Shown: in pieces, positions 53,262 through 63,952 of the stretch
Layout: every line of letters begins with the position of its first letter
Position numbering within the stretch: the stretch's first letter is position 1
Source of the DNA: Mastigias papua
Taxonomy: Eukaryota > Cnidaria > Scyphozoa > Rhizostomeae > Mastigiidae
NCBI GenBank assembly: GCA_964019165.1
Contig: OZ025276.1
Location: 3,099,840-3,163,839 of the forward strand
Direction: 5' to 3'
DNA: 64,000 bases
Program-made: the position numbers and the translations under genes
Notes under the pieces: generated by a model
The model's input: the letters and a program-made list of their open reading frames with translations, nothing else
The model's database searches: none
What the model was told of the DNA's origin: nothing

Positions 53262-53816
53262 CTATAGAAAACAACAGAAACAAAACAATAAATAACCTAT
53301 TGGGTGAATGACAGGGCAGACAGGGGCAACCACTGTACAGAGGCACTGGTGCCACTGGGCTGCACAATCTCTAACAAGCACAAAGTCCCCAGCTTGCTGC
53401 ACAAGGGAAGGTTTCCTCACACACCCCCTCCTTGATAACACGTGATCAGGCATGAGCTTCGTTTTGCAGCATGCAATTCCTGCTGCAGCACATGGCGGCT
53501 GAGTGCTTTCTCTGCCCATTCTCCCAGGCTCCTCATTCTTTTCATCCACTTTCTTTTCACTTTTCACTTCTACTTCTTCCTTTTGATCTCCAATCTCTGA
53601 CAACGCCTTTTTGTCTACACTGACACCTGGAAATTCAAGAGGATAACTCTTTTGGATAGGCATGCTCAAAATATGTGTCTTACCTTGACTAATGATACGG
53701 ACTTCCACTCCTATTATCTGACCATCCTTTTCAGTGATTGTGAAAGTGAAGCACTTGAGCTTATTTTCTGTTGGCATCAGTGAGGCCCTGTCCTTCTGAA
53801 TAGTACAAAAATGCAC
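53262..53816 (-). CDS. Unrecognised ORF, 184 codons
   Basis: The minus-strand frame encodes a strand-rich N-terminal half (FTFTITEKDGQIIGVEVRII), an acidic/lysine-rich middle (EEVEVKSEKKVDEKNEE) and a Cys-rich hydrophobic C-terminus ending near CPVIHPIGYLLFCFCC. I do not recognise a family. Its length and biased composition make a real or formerly real coding sequence possible. A retroelement gag remnant or a chance ORF are alternatives. Confidence 0.25.
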   Translation of the reverse strand: MHFCTIQKDRASLMPTENKLKCFTFTITEKDGQIIGVEVRIISQGKTHILSMPIQKSYPLEFPGVSVDKKALSEIGDQKEEVEVKSEKKVDEKNEEPGRMGRESTQPPCAAAGIACCKTKLMPDHVLSRRGCVRKPSLVQQAGDFVLVRDCAAQWHQCLCTVVAPVCPVIHPIGYLLFCFCCFL

Positions 53817-53986
53817 GTCTCCATGTATTCCATCGTGCTACGACTTGTGAAGCATACCCACTTAAATCAAACAACGGTAGCTGCTTCCATCACATCCTCT
53901 TCGGCAATATCGTATGTTCCAGTCTCTATAAAACAGCTACTAAGCCTTCACGCAATAAAACACACCAATCACTTTCTCATTATCTA

Positions 53987-54023
53987 ACAACAACAATAAC
54001 AACAACAACAACAACAACAACAA
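53987..54023. repeat. (AAC)n microsatellite
   Basis: About 12 AAC units with one AAT interruption. Confidence 0.95.
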
Positions 54024-54171
54024 TGTCTCATAAATAATACACTGCTGATATAGTATTTTGTTCTGTTATCTTTTTTCATTGATTCTTTGTTTCTGAAGGC
54101 ACTCTCCAAAGTATTTTAGTAATGACTATTTACAAAACAAAGGGCATGCACTCTGTGCTGACTCATATCTG

Positions 54172-55499
54172 CAGGGTTCGTGCAGGTCCTTGAACTCCTT
54201 GAAAAGTGCTTGAATTTGCAATTTCATTTCAAGGGCACTTGAAACTCCTTGAAAATGGGAATTTTTCCTTTACAATTGGTCTCACTCCTTGAAATTTATG
54301 AATGTTTACTGTTTACATCGCTCAGAGTAATAGAGAATGCAGATAGTCTACAGAAGATCGTACAAGTAAACTCGTTATATGCGGAGAAATGTCCCTGTTT
54401 CGTTGTTTTAGGCTTCCTGGGTATTCACGCATGAGCAATAATATCCTAAGAGAACTATGAGACATCTGCATACAAGCTTAACTTATGGTTACTCAACTAA
54501 ACATTGAAAAAGCAATAGAATCATTGGTGACCTCTTTCTCAAATTATAACTTTTTACTTTTCTATTGTTTCAAGCACGTAGAAAACGTTTCATCTCAACA
54601 TGTTGCTTCCGTTCGAATGCTTTTGCCATGGAAGTGCACAGAGTGTGTTTAACCTAGATTATTGGCGATATACTCAAAGTGATCCTACAAGACAAAATGC
54701 CTGGTGGAAGTTGCATGATATCCATGAATGTATGTGTATGTCATATTGTGTACTTATTGTTCCAGAGTGATGTTTTGCCACAGAATTGCAACCTGCAGCT
54801 TTATAGGCGGCAAATTCCTTCTTTAGGAAACTCGAAGAGGAGTCTAGAACTTCTATTTTGAGCAATAACTGACTGAACCTAATCTATCAAGGTATATTCC
54901 CATGGCTTTTAGGATTGAGTCATATGGTCGAAATTTGGCAACTTAGACCTGAAAGTTTCCGACATAAAGCACATTACCCAGAAATACGTAAATGCTCCAA
55001 TTGTGAAGTCTCTGGCATAATGTGTCACACTTTAGCAACCATTTTCGTGCTCTATGAAATGTTGAATGTTAATACTATATGCATTTTTTCTTCTGCTTCA
55101 CATTTTGGTACCTTTGGAAAAATCACGTTTTCTGTTTAGGTAATGCATACCAAACAGCCATATAGCAGTGGGCAATAAAATGACTTTGACATGTCCAGAA
55201 TAGAAGACTTTTAGCCTTGTTTCATTTGCAAGGAACAGAGTTTGAAGCATTGTTAACTTTAAAATCGCTCTCATACTTTCGATAAATCTCAGAGTCCAAG
55301 TTGAATTATTACTTTGTGGATTTATGTACATACACTAGGACTGTGTATTAATTCGTAATATTTATTTTAACTTTTTCAGAAGACATGAAATACAACAAAG
55401 GTCTATTAATTTAAAGATCCTTGAAAATCTTTGTTTTAGTCCTTGAATAGCCTTTGACAACTCCTTGAATTTGCTTACTAAAATCCTGCATGAGCCCTG
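54172..55499. mobile_element. Non-coding DNA transposon-like element with CAGGG ends, copy B
   Basis: The ends are CAGGGTTCGTGCAGG and CCTGCATGAGCCCTG (13 of 15 paired) with TATCTG repeated immediately outside both (54166-54171, 55500-55505). Multiple (C)TCCTTGAA motifs cluster within about 100 bp of each end. There is no transposase. A truncated second copy (23850-25020) shows it is an interspersed repeat. Ends and near 8-bp flanks suggest a hAT-like non-autonomous element. Confidence 0.75.
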
Positions 55500-55505
55500 T
55501 ATCTG

Positions 55506-56170
55506 CTTATGTTGATGCTTATACAAATATTCAAAATAGAACCTGCCACCAAGTTCTGGCTTGTTATTTGTAGTCCAGATCCAAAGTATATTCATTCTAC
55601 CACCAAATGTATCAAGTCCACCATAGAGGCAAGGTGGAAACATAGACCTTTGAAATGGAGACATTGTATGATCCAATCCCTGTATTGAGGATGAATAATA
55701 AATCAATTTATGTCCAACACTAAGTATAACAATAACAATATATGGTGCAATAATATATGGCCATTATAGGCAACTAGCATATAACACATCTCAACACCAG
55801 ATCAGTTCATAGGAGGAAATATCAGTCAGGGTAAATCACAATGTGACTTGTACCTTAGAAGAAAACACTTTGTTCCTTGGCCTTCTGTGAGGGAGCCCAA
55901 CATGGCCTGTTTCTTCTTGCCCGTTGATTTGATTTGGTGCATTATCTTATAGACCAAATCTCTCGGGATATTATGACAATATATTTCATGCATCTTTTTA
56001 TGCAAACAGTAGTACCCAAGTAGTCTACCAAGTCCATTCATTTCTTTTCTAATAGCTTCTTCAAACTGGCCTAAATCTATGTCATTCCTTACATATTTAA
56101 TGTCAAAATATCTCAGTGTATGGAGACTCCATGAGTATGTTGAGTAATTTGTTTTAGAGAAGTCCAGCAT
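55506..56170 (-). pseudogene. Integrase-core-like gene fragment
   Basis: Minus-strand pieces read SWSLHTLRYFDIKYVRNDI, IRKEMNGLGRLLGYYCLHKKMHEIY and NIPRDLVYKIMHQI (56150-55950), then after a break CLYGGLDTFGGRMNILWIWTTNNKPELGG and FYFEYLYKH (about 55620-55520). This order matches a widespread animal multicopy protein family with an rve-like core domain, the Asp in GGLDT being the catalytic-type position. The gene stops at the CAGGG element and its continuation beyond 54166 is not clear. A splice site probably joins the two blocks. Confidence 0.6.
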
Positions 56171-56339
56171 CTCTAAGCACTTGAGATTTCTACATAAAAA
56201 CTCCTACAGCTAAAATAACTACAAACGTACAAAAAGATAGTGACTAGATTATCTCCAGTTTGTTTTACAACTATTGACACAAAATTTCACTGCTCTTCCA
56301 GGAAATCATGTTTCAGGGGGTCTTCTATGTTTCATTGGC

Positions 56340-56670
56340 CCAGAAAGTAGTTTTTGGCCTGCTTCTTAGTGGCTGCAACAGATTCCACATTTCCTATGTT
56401 GTTTGCAATCTTCTTCCATTCCTTGGCAACTTTATAAGAAAAGCTCTATTTCGTTATTTCAAGCCTAGTTCTTAGTACCTACTGGTCATTCAATCTTCTT
56501 GTTTTATATTTTGAAACTTGAGATCGTCTTGTGAACATGTGCTCAAGGACTTGTGGACAGTCCCCATTGAGAAAGTGATGCACCATCACAGCCTGATCAA
56601 GCTTAATTACTTCATGTACACTTAATGTTGCAGATGGCATTCTGTCCTTAATAGGAGCAGAGTGGATCAT
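56340..56670 (-). pseudogene. LINE C-terminal relic
   Basis: The minus strand reads SVHEVIKLDQAVMVHHFLNG and HMFTRRSQVSKYKTRR (56600-56490), then SFSYKVAKEWKKIANNIGN (about 56430), the tail common to cnidarian-type L2/CR1 LINEs (compare GAKTWNELPEIL at 8190). RT is absent. One frameshift near 56480. Confidence 0.75.
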
Positions 56671-56699
56671 TATATTTTGATCAATTTGATTTTATTGTG

Positions 56700-57283
56700 C
56701 AAAAATGGCATTGTGGGATACACATGACCATGCTCGTCCGATGGCACTCGTGGGCCACCACAGTATTGGAAAATGTAAAAATACTTTAATTTTTTGTCAC
56801 AAGATTTTTCATCTTTTTCTTTTTATTTTCTGGAGATATTTGAATTTCTTCAAGGACAACAAATTAAAAACACATAGTGCTAATGTCCTGAAATCATGAT
56901 TAAACAGATTTTACACTAAAAACTTGATGGCACTTCTGGGCCACAACAGATGGAGAGGTGCAATGGTTGTCCATGCATGCTCACATGTGAAGTAACCATG
57001 GCTTTGTCAGCAGATGTGCACTTTAGGGTAACCGCAAAATCGCCTCAAGTTGTATATCAATTTGTAGCTAATCCTTCAGTGAGTCCAAATAAAGCATAAA
57101 ATGTGGTATTCCATTTACCATTTAGTATTTAACCTCCTATTTTCTTTCACATTCCCTCCAGCTTTGGCGGGCCTTCCTACTTATCACTTAATCCAGGTCT
57201 TTTCAAGTGTATACTCCTTGTTGTTCCCTGTGCTCATCATGTGACTTCTTGTGAGACTGCTCATATCCTTGGTGTGAGCTAGG
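56700..57283. other. Unassigned spacer with a short direct repeat
   Basis: GATGGCACTCGTGGGCCACC (56740) recurs as GATGGCACTTCTGGGCCACA (56927). No gene or element family was recognised. Confidence 0.4.
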
Positions 57284-57594
57284 ATTATAACAGATTTCTC
57301 CCCTTCAATTTGACTGAAGAATAATATGTAATGGACGACTTTCTACCTTTCTGTGCAAAAACTTTCTGAATACCTCTCATAGTTTTTGTAAAGAGACACT
57401 GGCATACATATAGGGGCTGCTAGGGTCAATTCCATATAAGGAGCTATAAACACAAAGAGGGTATGTAACCTGAGAATATAACAAATTTCTCCTTGTCAAA
57501 ATGACTGAGGAATAATATGTAATCAATGACTCTCTACCTTTCTGTGCAGAAAGTTTTCAAATACCTTTCATACTTTTTGTAAAGAGACACTAGC
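57284..57594. repeat. Direct repeat, two units of about 120 bp, 192 bp apart
   Basis: 57284-57403 and 57476-57594 share ATAACA(G/A)ATTTCTCC, GAATAATATGTAAT, CTACCTTTCTGTGCA and TTTTTGTAAAGAGACACT. They differ by about 15%. The unit has no coding features. Confidence 0.8.
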
Positions 57595-57989
57595 GTTTCA
57601 CCTATCGTTTATGAAAGGGCTCAACTGTGAATTCCTTCGGGCAACAATGTCTTAAAAGTCTATACAATAGTTAAATGTTCTATTAAAGAATATGAATAAA
57701 ATGTATGACCTGTAGGCTTGATACAGCAATCTACCGGCAAGGATCTTCTATTGAATTCAATGGGTCAATCTTGATGTGCCCTATGCTATACTATGAGAGT
57801 TTCCTAAAAATAATAACAGTTTTGCAGACCGTCTACTCCAGAACATCTCCTTTTATAACTAGCATTTAAGAGATGAAGAAATGAACTAAAACTACAAATT
57901 AATAGCAAATTGCCCAATCTAGTTCTTCCTACAGATGTCTGATGCTATTATTCCACCAGCAGTTGTCATTTAATTGTGAAATAGGTATA
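57595..57989. other. Unassigned spacer
   Basis: AT-rich sequence in which no ORF or repeat was recognised. Confidence 0.4.
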
Positions 57990-58754
57990 CCGTCAGTCTC
58001 CAATATGTCCCCACTAGCGATGAGCCTCCTTTTCGTAACATCACTACCCCTTTTAGGACAAGCCTCCTGGCTTGAACTGGGCACAGGTATCCATAGGCAT
58101 TCTATATAGCATGAGTTATAGCTGGCTCAAATTGATCTTCTGGACATGTAATCAGAGGCTCTAAGTCATCTGTATTGTCAATATTTAAGTTAGCTGTAAC
58201 CAAAAGTCTCTAAGAGAGAGGTGCGAGGAACAGCTTGTAGGACTTCCGAGACAAAGCTATCTGATGGTAAATCTGACTTCTGGAAATCAGGTGTTGCGAG
58301 GTCGTCATTTGGCGGTTCAAAAGGGCAATCAGTTGGGACATAATATGGCTAGGGTGAGTTGTTTGCACTGGAACTAAAGCTGGATGATTATCTAGAGTGC
58401 ATACTTTGAAATGAACAGGCGATAATTTAGCAATAATATGCTATGGCCCGTGAAAACTGTGCTGGAGGTTTTTCGATAGATCCCTTTTCTTTCGGGTGTA
58501 TACCCATAAGCAACTACTGACTTCGAAAGTAACAGGTAAAGCTTTCTTATCATAGTAGGATGTCATTTTTTGCTGAGCCAGCTTTGTGTTTGAGAGAATA
58601 AGCCATTCAGCACTCTCAATGTTTTCAACAATCTTTAGCACAAAGCTGCGAAACTGATGTCAATACATTTGAATCAGGCAAACTAAGGGCCAGATCAATA
58701 GGTAGGTGTGGTTCCAATCCGTACAATAAGTAGAATGGTGACTCTCCTGTAATG
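57990..58754 (-). pseudogene. Gypsy-C integrase C-terminal region
   Basis: The minus strand enters at ESPFYLLYGLEPHLPIDLAL (58754-58690), then SAEWLILSNTKLAQQKMTSYYD (about 58600), SSCLWVYTRKKRDLSKNLQHSFHGP (58510-58445) and KLSPVHFKVCTLDN. This is the stretch from late integrase core to the C-terminal GPY-like and tail domains of Gypsy elements. The upstream catalytic core was displaced by BEL-B. The 3' end fades near 58.0 kb. Frameshifts near 58640 and 58440. Confidence 0.8.
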
Positions 58755-58873
58755 GCATTGAGAGAAACTTCATATACAAACAATACCAACAGTAAATACA
58801 TAGTTGTACATAGTTATATATAATATCAAGTTTTGTATATATTTATCAACGCATTTTCTTTCTGGACTTTATA

Positions 58874-58888
58874 TTTGGTGCCGTGACC
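58874..58888 (+). promoter_or_regulatory. Primer-binding site of BEL-B
   Basis: TTTGGTGCCGTGACC follows the LTR-like end (...TCTGGACTTTATA) and precedes gag by about 50 bp. It is the same motif type as at 26690 and 15082. Confidence 0.75.
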
Positions 58889-58940
58889 AGGATTGGGTTT
58901 TTGCTGCTACACATTTATGTTCTTTCGTTCCTTTGCCAAC

Positions 58941-60183
58941 ATGCCGCCGAAGCAGAAATCTAGGCTCGACAAACGGAAGCAAGAGAGAAGTCAACTTTGC
59001 CATACATTCACAAAAATCATCAATGAAGGAACACTGCTGCTCACGAAATTGCCTCGAACAGATGACAAAATAGTCCTTTTAACATCATCCTTGGAGGTAT
59101 TAAATGATACCTTTACGTGAAGTCACATCTTGGGGCAGGAATCAAAGCCCTTGTTCTGGATGAGAATGAAGATGAGACTCAACGAAACGCATTCTTTGAT
59201 CAGAATGACTCAGTCATACTCTGAAATAAAGGTAAGCTCAATACGCTGTCACTGTTTTTTGAAAAGTTAGGAAACCTATTATGTCAGTGTCCTCTTCGTC
59301 TGATTACATGCTTTCACCTTCAAAAGTACCAGACCTAAACCTCCCAACTTTCGACAGTCACATTACTGAGTGGTTTGGGTTCTGGGACTGATTTCAATCC
59401 CAAGTAGGTATCTCTCCTGACTTGCTGACTTCCACTAACTTCACGTACCTTATGGGTCAGCTGAGAGGAGAGGCACTGGCTACTGTGAATGGTTTAAGTC
59501 CTTCTGATAAGAACTATTCAATACTTGCTACTATGTTACAAGAGAACTTTGGTTTGTCTAGACGACTTATTCATGCGCATGTTTTGAATTTACTCAAAAT
59601 GCCAAGACTGACACTTGTTGCCAGTAGTTTAAGCCATTTGTACAATTTTATGATGGGTGACCTCCATTCATCAGAATCTCTTAAAATTGATATCGCAGCT
59701 TGTGCACCATTTATAGTGCCGATTATAGAAGACAAGCTACATGGTACAGTTCTCAGTAGCATAGGGGATTGTGGTAGACAATCAACATTCAGCTTACATG
59801 GTTTCATTGAGAAATTAAAAGGCTACATTGCTCGCAAAGAACAGGCTGCAAGCGCTAACTGGCTAACTAGCCCCCAGGCTTCCGTAGAGCCATACAAACC
59901 CGCATCTACTTTTAGCATGCTATTGGCTTCCGTTAACTGTCGTTGCCAACGTTGTAAGGGTACTTATTCCACCCAGCATTGCTCTCAGTCCGCCGCTAGC
60001 AAAACAGCAGCCGCAAGTCGTAATAAGCTATGTCTTAACTGCTTATATCCAGGACATCACGCATCACAGTGTAATGCAAAGGGCCGCTGTGCAAAGTGCA
60101 AAGGAAAGCACCACACAGCCATCCATGGGATTCAAATCCATAACAAACCGTCCAGCCCCCAAGGATATCAAAAGTCAACGTGA
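58941..60183 (+). pseudogene. BEL-B gag
   Basis: It starts at ATG 58941 (MPPKQKSRLDKRKQERSQL) and breaks by frameshift at about 59115. It continues in the DUF1759-like region PDLNLPTFDSHITEW (59330), LMGQLRGEALATVNGL (59450) and the capsid-like helices to 59830. The zinc-knuckle pair near the end is CLNCLYPGHHASQC and CAKCKGKHHTAIHG (60030-60130). There is a stop near 59390 and one frameshift. Gag would form the particle. Confidence 0.87.
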
Positions 60184-60304
60184 AAACCTTCGCCACAAAT
60201 GAACACGCATTTAGCTGTAGTGTCCAATGTGCCCCTCTTGCCTCCATCCGTGCCTAGCAGCACACCCGCCGCCTTTACGCCATTGCAGCATATGACATCT
60301 AAGT

Positions 60305-62356
60305 GTGCTTTCGCTGGACAATGTCATACGTTATTTGATACTGATATTCATAGCAACATTGACTCGTTATAACCAGTATCTCCTGATAGCATTTGTGCCA
60401 CTGCTAACCACAAGTAAAAACCACCTACTTGTCGATAATCATAATGATGCAGTTTCTGAGAATACTATGACTTCTTTAAATGAAAGCAATGCTGTGGCTA
60501 GTAACGTCACTACTACAAGTCTCTTGAAAACCGCTAAAGCTGTAGCAAGGTCGGCCAATAAGAAATGTATGGCTAGAATCTTTTTCAACCAAGGCTCACA
60601 GCGCAGTTACGTTTGCACCACAGTTGCAAATGAGTTAGATTTAGCGCCCAATACCCACAAATTCTTATCTGTTCATGGTTGTGGAGGGAGGGTCACAGAA
60701 CATAGTTGCGGGGTAACAGATATTGGTATAGAAACCCCTTCAGGAATCGAAAATGTTCGCGTCCCCATTTACTGATGACATTGTTCAACCTTTGCAACAA
60801 TAGTGAGTCTCTGATTTCAGCTCTCGCCCCCGTCTTCGTGACTTGCCCTTGGCTACTGATTGTAAGGACACTTTGTTTACGATCGATATTCTATTAGGAG
60901 CTGATGCCGCATATCATTTTCTTGGCAACTTCACACCCTTTGAGTCAAGAATCTAAATTTGGTTATGTTTTATCCGGTCCTCTAATACTCAATTCAAAGC
61001 TGACTTGTGAATCAGCACCACATGGTCAGGGTATGTCCTCAATCACAACCTCTGACTATTGCGATGATGACTGTATTATTTCCTTTGAAAATCTTATGAC
61101 CAATACGACCTTATTTCATCAAATGGACCGTCTCTTTCAAGATCACTTCGGTTCTAAATCACCCCCAAACACCGAAATGAGTGATTTTCTGCATTCCTAT
61201 CATCAAAAGATCAAAGTTCGTGATGGTTCCTACTATGCCCCCCTGCCATGGAAAATTGACCGTCCATCTCTACCTTCGAATTTGGACCTCTGTAAACAAC
61301 GTTTATTACAGGTCACATCTCGTTTAAATAAACTAGGCCTAATGGGTGCTTACCGTAAGGTAACGCCTGAGCATTTATTGAATGGGTACATTGATGATGT
61401 TCTGAATTTAGACAAACCATGGCTTGAAGAAGGGTGTCACTATCTCCCTCATTGTTTTGTTCTTAAGGTTTCCAAAACAACTCCACTTCGAATCTTTTTC
61501 GCTGCAAATACTGGACACGTTATCCTCAATGACTGTCTTTATACTGGTCCGTGTTTATTGAACAATTTAGTAGAACTCCTTCATTGTTTTTGTTTTCCAA
61601 AGTATGCATTTGTTGCTGAAATTCAATGTGCCTTTCTTAATATTCAACTACAAGAAACAGACAGGCCTTTCGTATGTTTTCTATGGTATAAGGATAATGA
61701 TCCGTCTAAAGAAATCTGTGTTTACACACATAATACAATCGTTTACGGCCACATCAGCAGCCCAATGACGCTAGCTGCTGTTCTATTGGAACATTTCCAG
61801 TAATACAATATTCCCATGGCAGTAGATTTATCCCATAAGCTTTACGTCGATAATCTCCTTTCCAGCTGAGGCCACCACATATTTCAAAACAGCGTGGGGA
61901 ATCATGCACGCAGGTCATTTTGTACTTCGTCAGTGGTCACCAAGGTTGCCAAATGTATGGGATCTCATAAACACTCATGAACTTCAAACTAAGTCGGACA
62001 TCAATCCTGTCCTCATCTTCTATGGAATTCCTCTACAGATTGTATTTCATTTCAATCCAAATGTTTCAATTCATCATCTGATATTCTTACAAAATGGAAA
62101 GTTCTAAGCATTGCCAGTCAGTTATTTGACCCCCTTAGTCTTGTTTTACCAGTCACCATTCTTGCACATCTTTTTCTCGCTGAACTGTGGGATGACACAT
62201 TTGGCTGGGACCAGCCCTTGCCATCTTTGAAGACCAAACCCTGGATGAACATTGAAAAAGAGCTATCTGCAGCTTCTCAATGTCACTTTTCTCTCTGGAT
62301 TGATTTTGATTCTAATCAGCCCATCACTCTTCTTGTTTTCACTGATGCTTCAATAA
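60305..62356 (+). pseudogene. BEL-B pol (protease, RT, RNase H start)
   Basis: Protease has FFNQGSQRSYV (60580), with Asn at the catalytic Asp position, so this copy's protease is dead. RT runs from about 61240 (PLPWKIDRPSLPSNLD) through TTPLRIFFAANTGHV, AEIQCAFLNIQLQE and KDNDPSKEICVYTHN to the catalytic YVDN at 61846. The Pao block (LFDPLSLVLPVTIL) is near 62125 and VFTDAS near 62338. Frameshifts near 60775, 61800 and 62100. Confidence 0.88.
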
Positions 62357-62865
62357 ATCGATAAACCATGGTGAGGAACAAGATAGATGATTCGAACTCC
62401 ATTATGATAACAAATAAAGAAACATTTCAAAGTGGCGCAAATATGGAAGCGTACTAGAGGGGCATTGGTGGGAAATGTACTCTGCGTGTTATCAATGTGC
62501 ATACACATGCCGACACATTTTGTCATTAGCAAACCTTCAATGAACACTGCATGTTATCACTTTACATTTGATTAAGCATCCTTGCAAAACATGGTATGTG
62601 ACCGGTTTGCATGATTTAAGAACATATACGGAATAGCAATAAGGATGCTTTAAAAAGTATAGTGTGACCGCGGTCAAAGTGTAGATGTACTACTGCCTTC
62701 AATAATGAGCAAAACACTGTTAGCAAAACAAACACTATCATTTCCGGAAAACATTACTTTTTCAGGAAAATGTTGCAGTTTTAATACTCTCAAAAAGCTG
62801 GTTCTGCATGAAAGCACATCTACTTCTGAAAACATCGTGGAAAACTCCTTCACTAATAACTCTTA
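62357..62865. other. Unassigned spacer between BEL-B and Harbinger C
   Basis: No ORF of note. The short inverted pair TTTCCGGAAAA / TTTTTCAGGAAA near 62742-62774 has no known meaning. Confidence 0.4.
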
Positions 62866-62905
62866 AGGCCACGGGACGACTATATTGCGGGGCGAATAGT
62901 TTGCC

Positions 62906-63331
62906 GTGACTTTGCAGAGAAATTACTTTGAGCATGCGCACAGGGCTCTCAGATTTGGTAGCAAAATCGCCGCGATCTCTTGTCTAGATACAGCGAACTT
63001 CATAGTTTTGGCGTGCAATATCGAACATGGTGTATGCACGCTGGTTGTTGTTAAAAAGAAGAAATTACTCATTTTGAAGCTAATAGAGCTAAAGAGGAAA
63101 AGAAAGAAAAGGTACTGGGTAAGTAAAGTGTATAGAGATCAACAGGAAACGGGAGACTTCCACATGTTGGTAAGAGACTTGAGGCTTCACGATCATGAAT
63201 ATTTTTTTGCGTCCTTCCGTTTGTCGCCTTCAACATTTGAAGAACGTCTTTCTTTTGTTGCTTCTATTATTAGAGAGTTTCCGAAACACTACGCTGCGAG
63301 CTACTATGACTCAGTGAAGACTAGGCTCTAA
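62906..63331 (+). pseudogene. Harbinger C transposase N-terminal fragment
   Basis: From about 63085 the frame reads RKRKKRYWVSKVYRDQQETGDFHMLVRDL (as short blocks KRYWVSKVYRDQ, GDFHMLVRDL), then HEYFFASFRLSPSTFEERLSFVASI, which is the standard Harbinger transposase N-terminus. After SFVASI the expected VGP block is replaced by IREFPKHYAASYYDS and a stop at 63329. The catalytic core is absent up to the window end, so this is an internally deleted copy or an exon whose intron I could not define. Confidence 0.6.
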
Positions 63332-63952
63332 TGCGGTTTTGGGGATATCTTGACTGCTGAGGTGTAGCAGACATTTTCACTACACACACTCTCTTGTGGC
63401 AAGTCGGACTGATAGAGAAGTTTTATAAAGGTAATTTTTCCCGTTTTTTGTGGAGTTTTTAATATCGAGTTGATTTTAATTGTGGAGTTGAGTTCTTTTT
63501 CGTGTAGTAGATGCGAAGTAACTCTTATATAGACCATCTACTATTTCAGAAATCGTTTGGACATTGGTTGCAAAAATGGCCTCAAGTAGCATGACAACAG
63601 CTCCTCTAGAAACTCACAGAAGAATGCTAACGTGTGTATTTAAATGCAATTTCAGGGGACATTAGAGAAGTTCATTTACTCTGAATAACTACTGTAAGAG
63701 AACTATCTCATATCTTTAGGCTACAATATGTCAGTGAAGTTCTCGACTTGTAGGAAGGAAATAAGTTAAATGTTGTATCAGTTATATTTACATTCTGCTT
63801 GTAATGCAATTGATTTGTTATTGTATGTAATTCATGAAAGTATCACTGTAGACATTGCTGCTGTATTTATTTCTAATTCACTTCTGTTACACATTGCTGT
63901 CTTCGACATTTGGTCTGGACATCAGCAATAGTATTGTTTGCTTAGGGCCAAA
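63332..63952. other. Non-coding part of Harbinger C
   Basis: No catalytic transposase sequence or other gene was recognised here. Confidence 0.4.

Larger units (their letters stand above)
58755..62356 (+). mobile_element. BEL/Pao retrotransposon, copy B, 3'-truncated
   Basis: LTR-end-like sequence and primer-binding site are followed by gag, protease, RT and the start of RNase H. The sequence stops at FTDAS (62340), so integrase and the 3' LTR are missing. It is collinear with BEL-A. Its left end sits in the Gypsy-C integrase frame. Multiple frameshifts. Confidence 0.92.
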
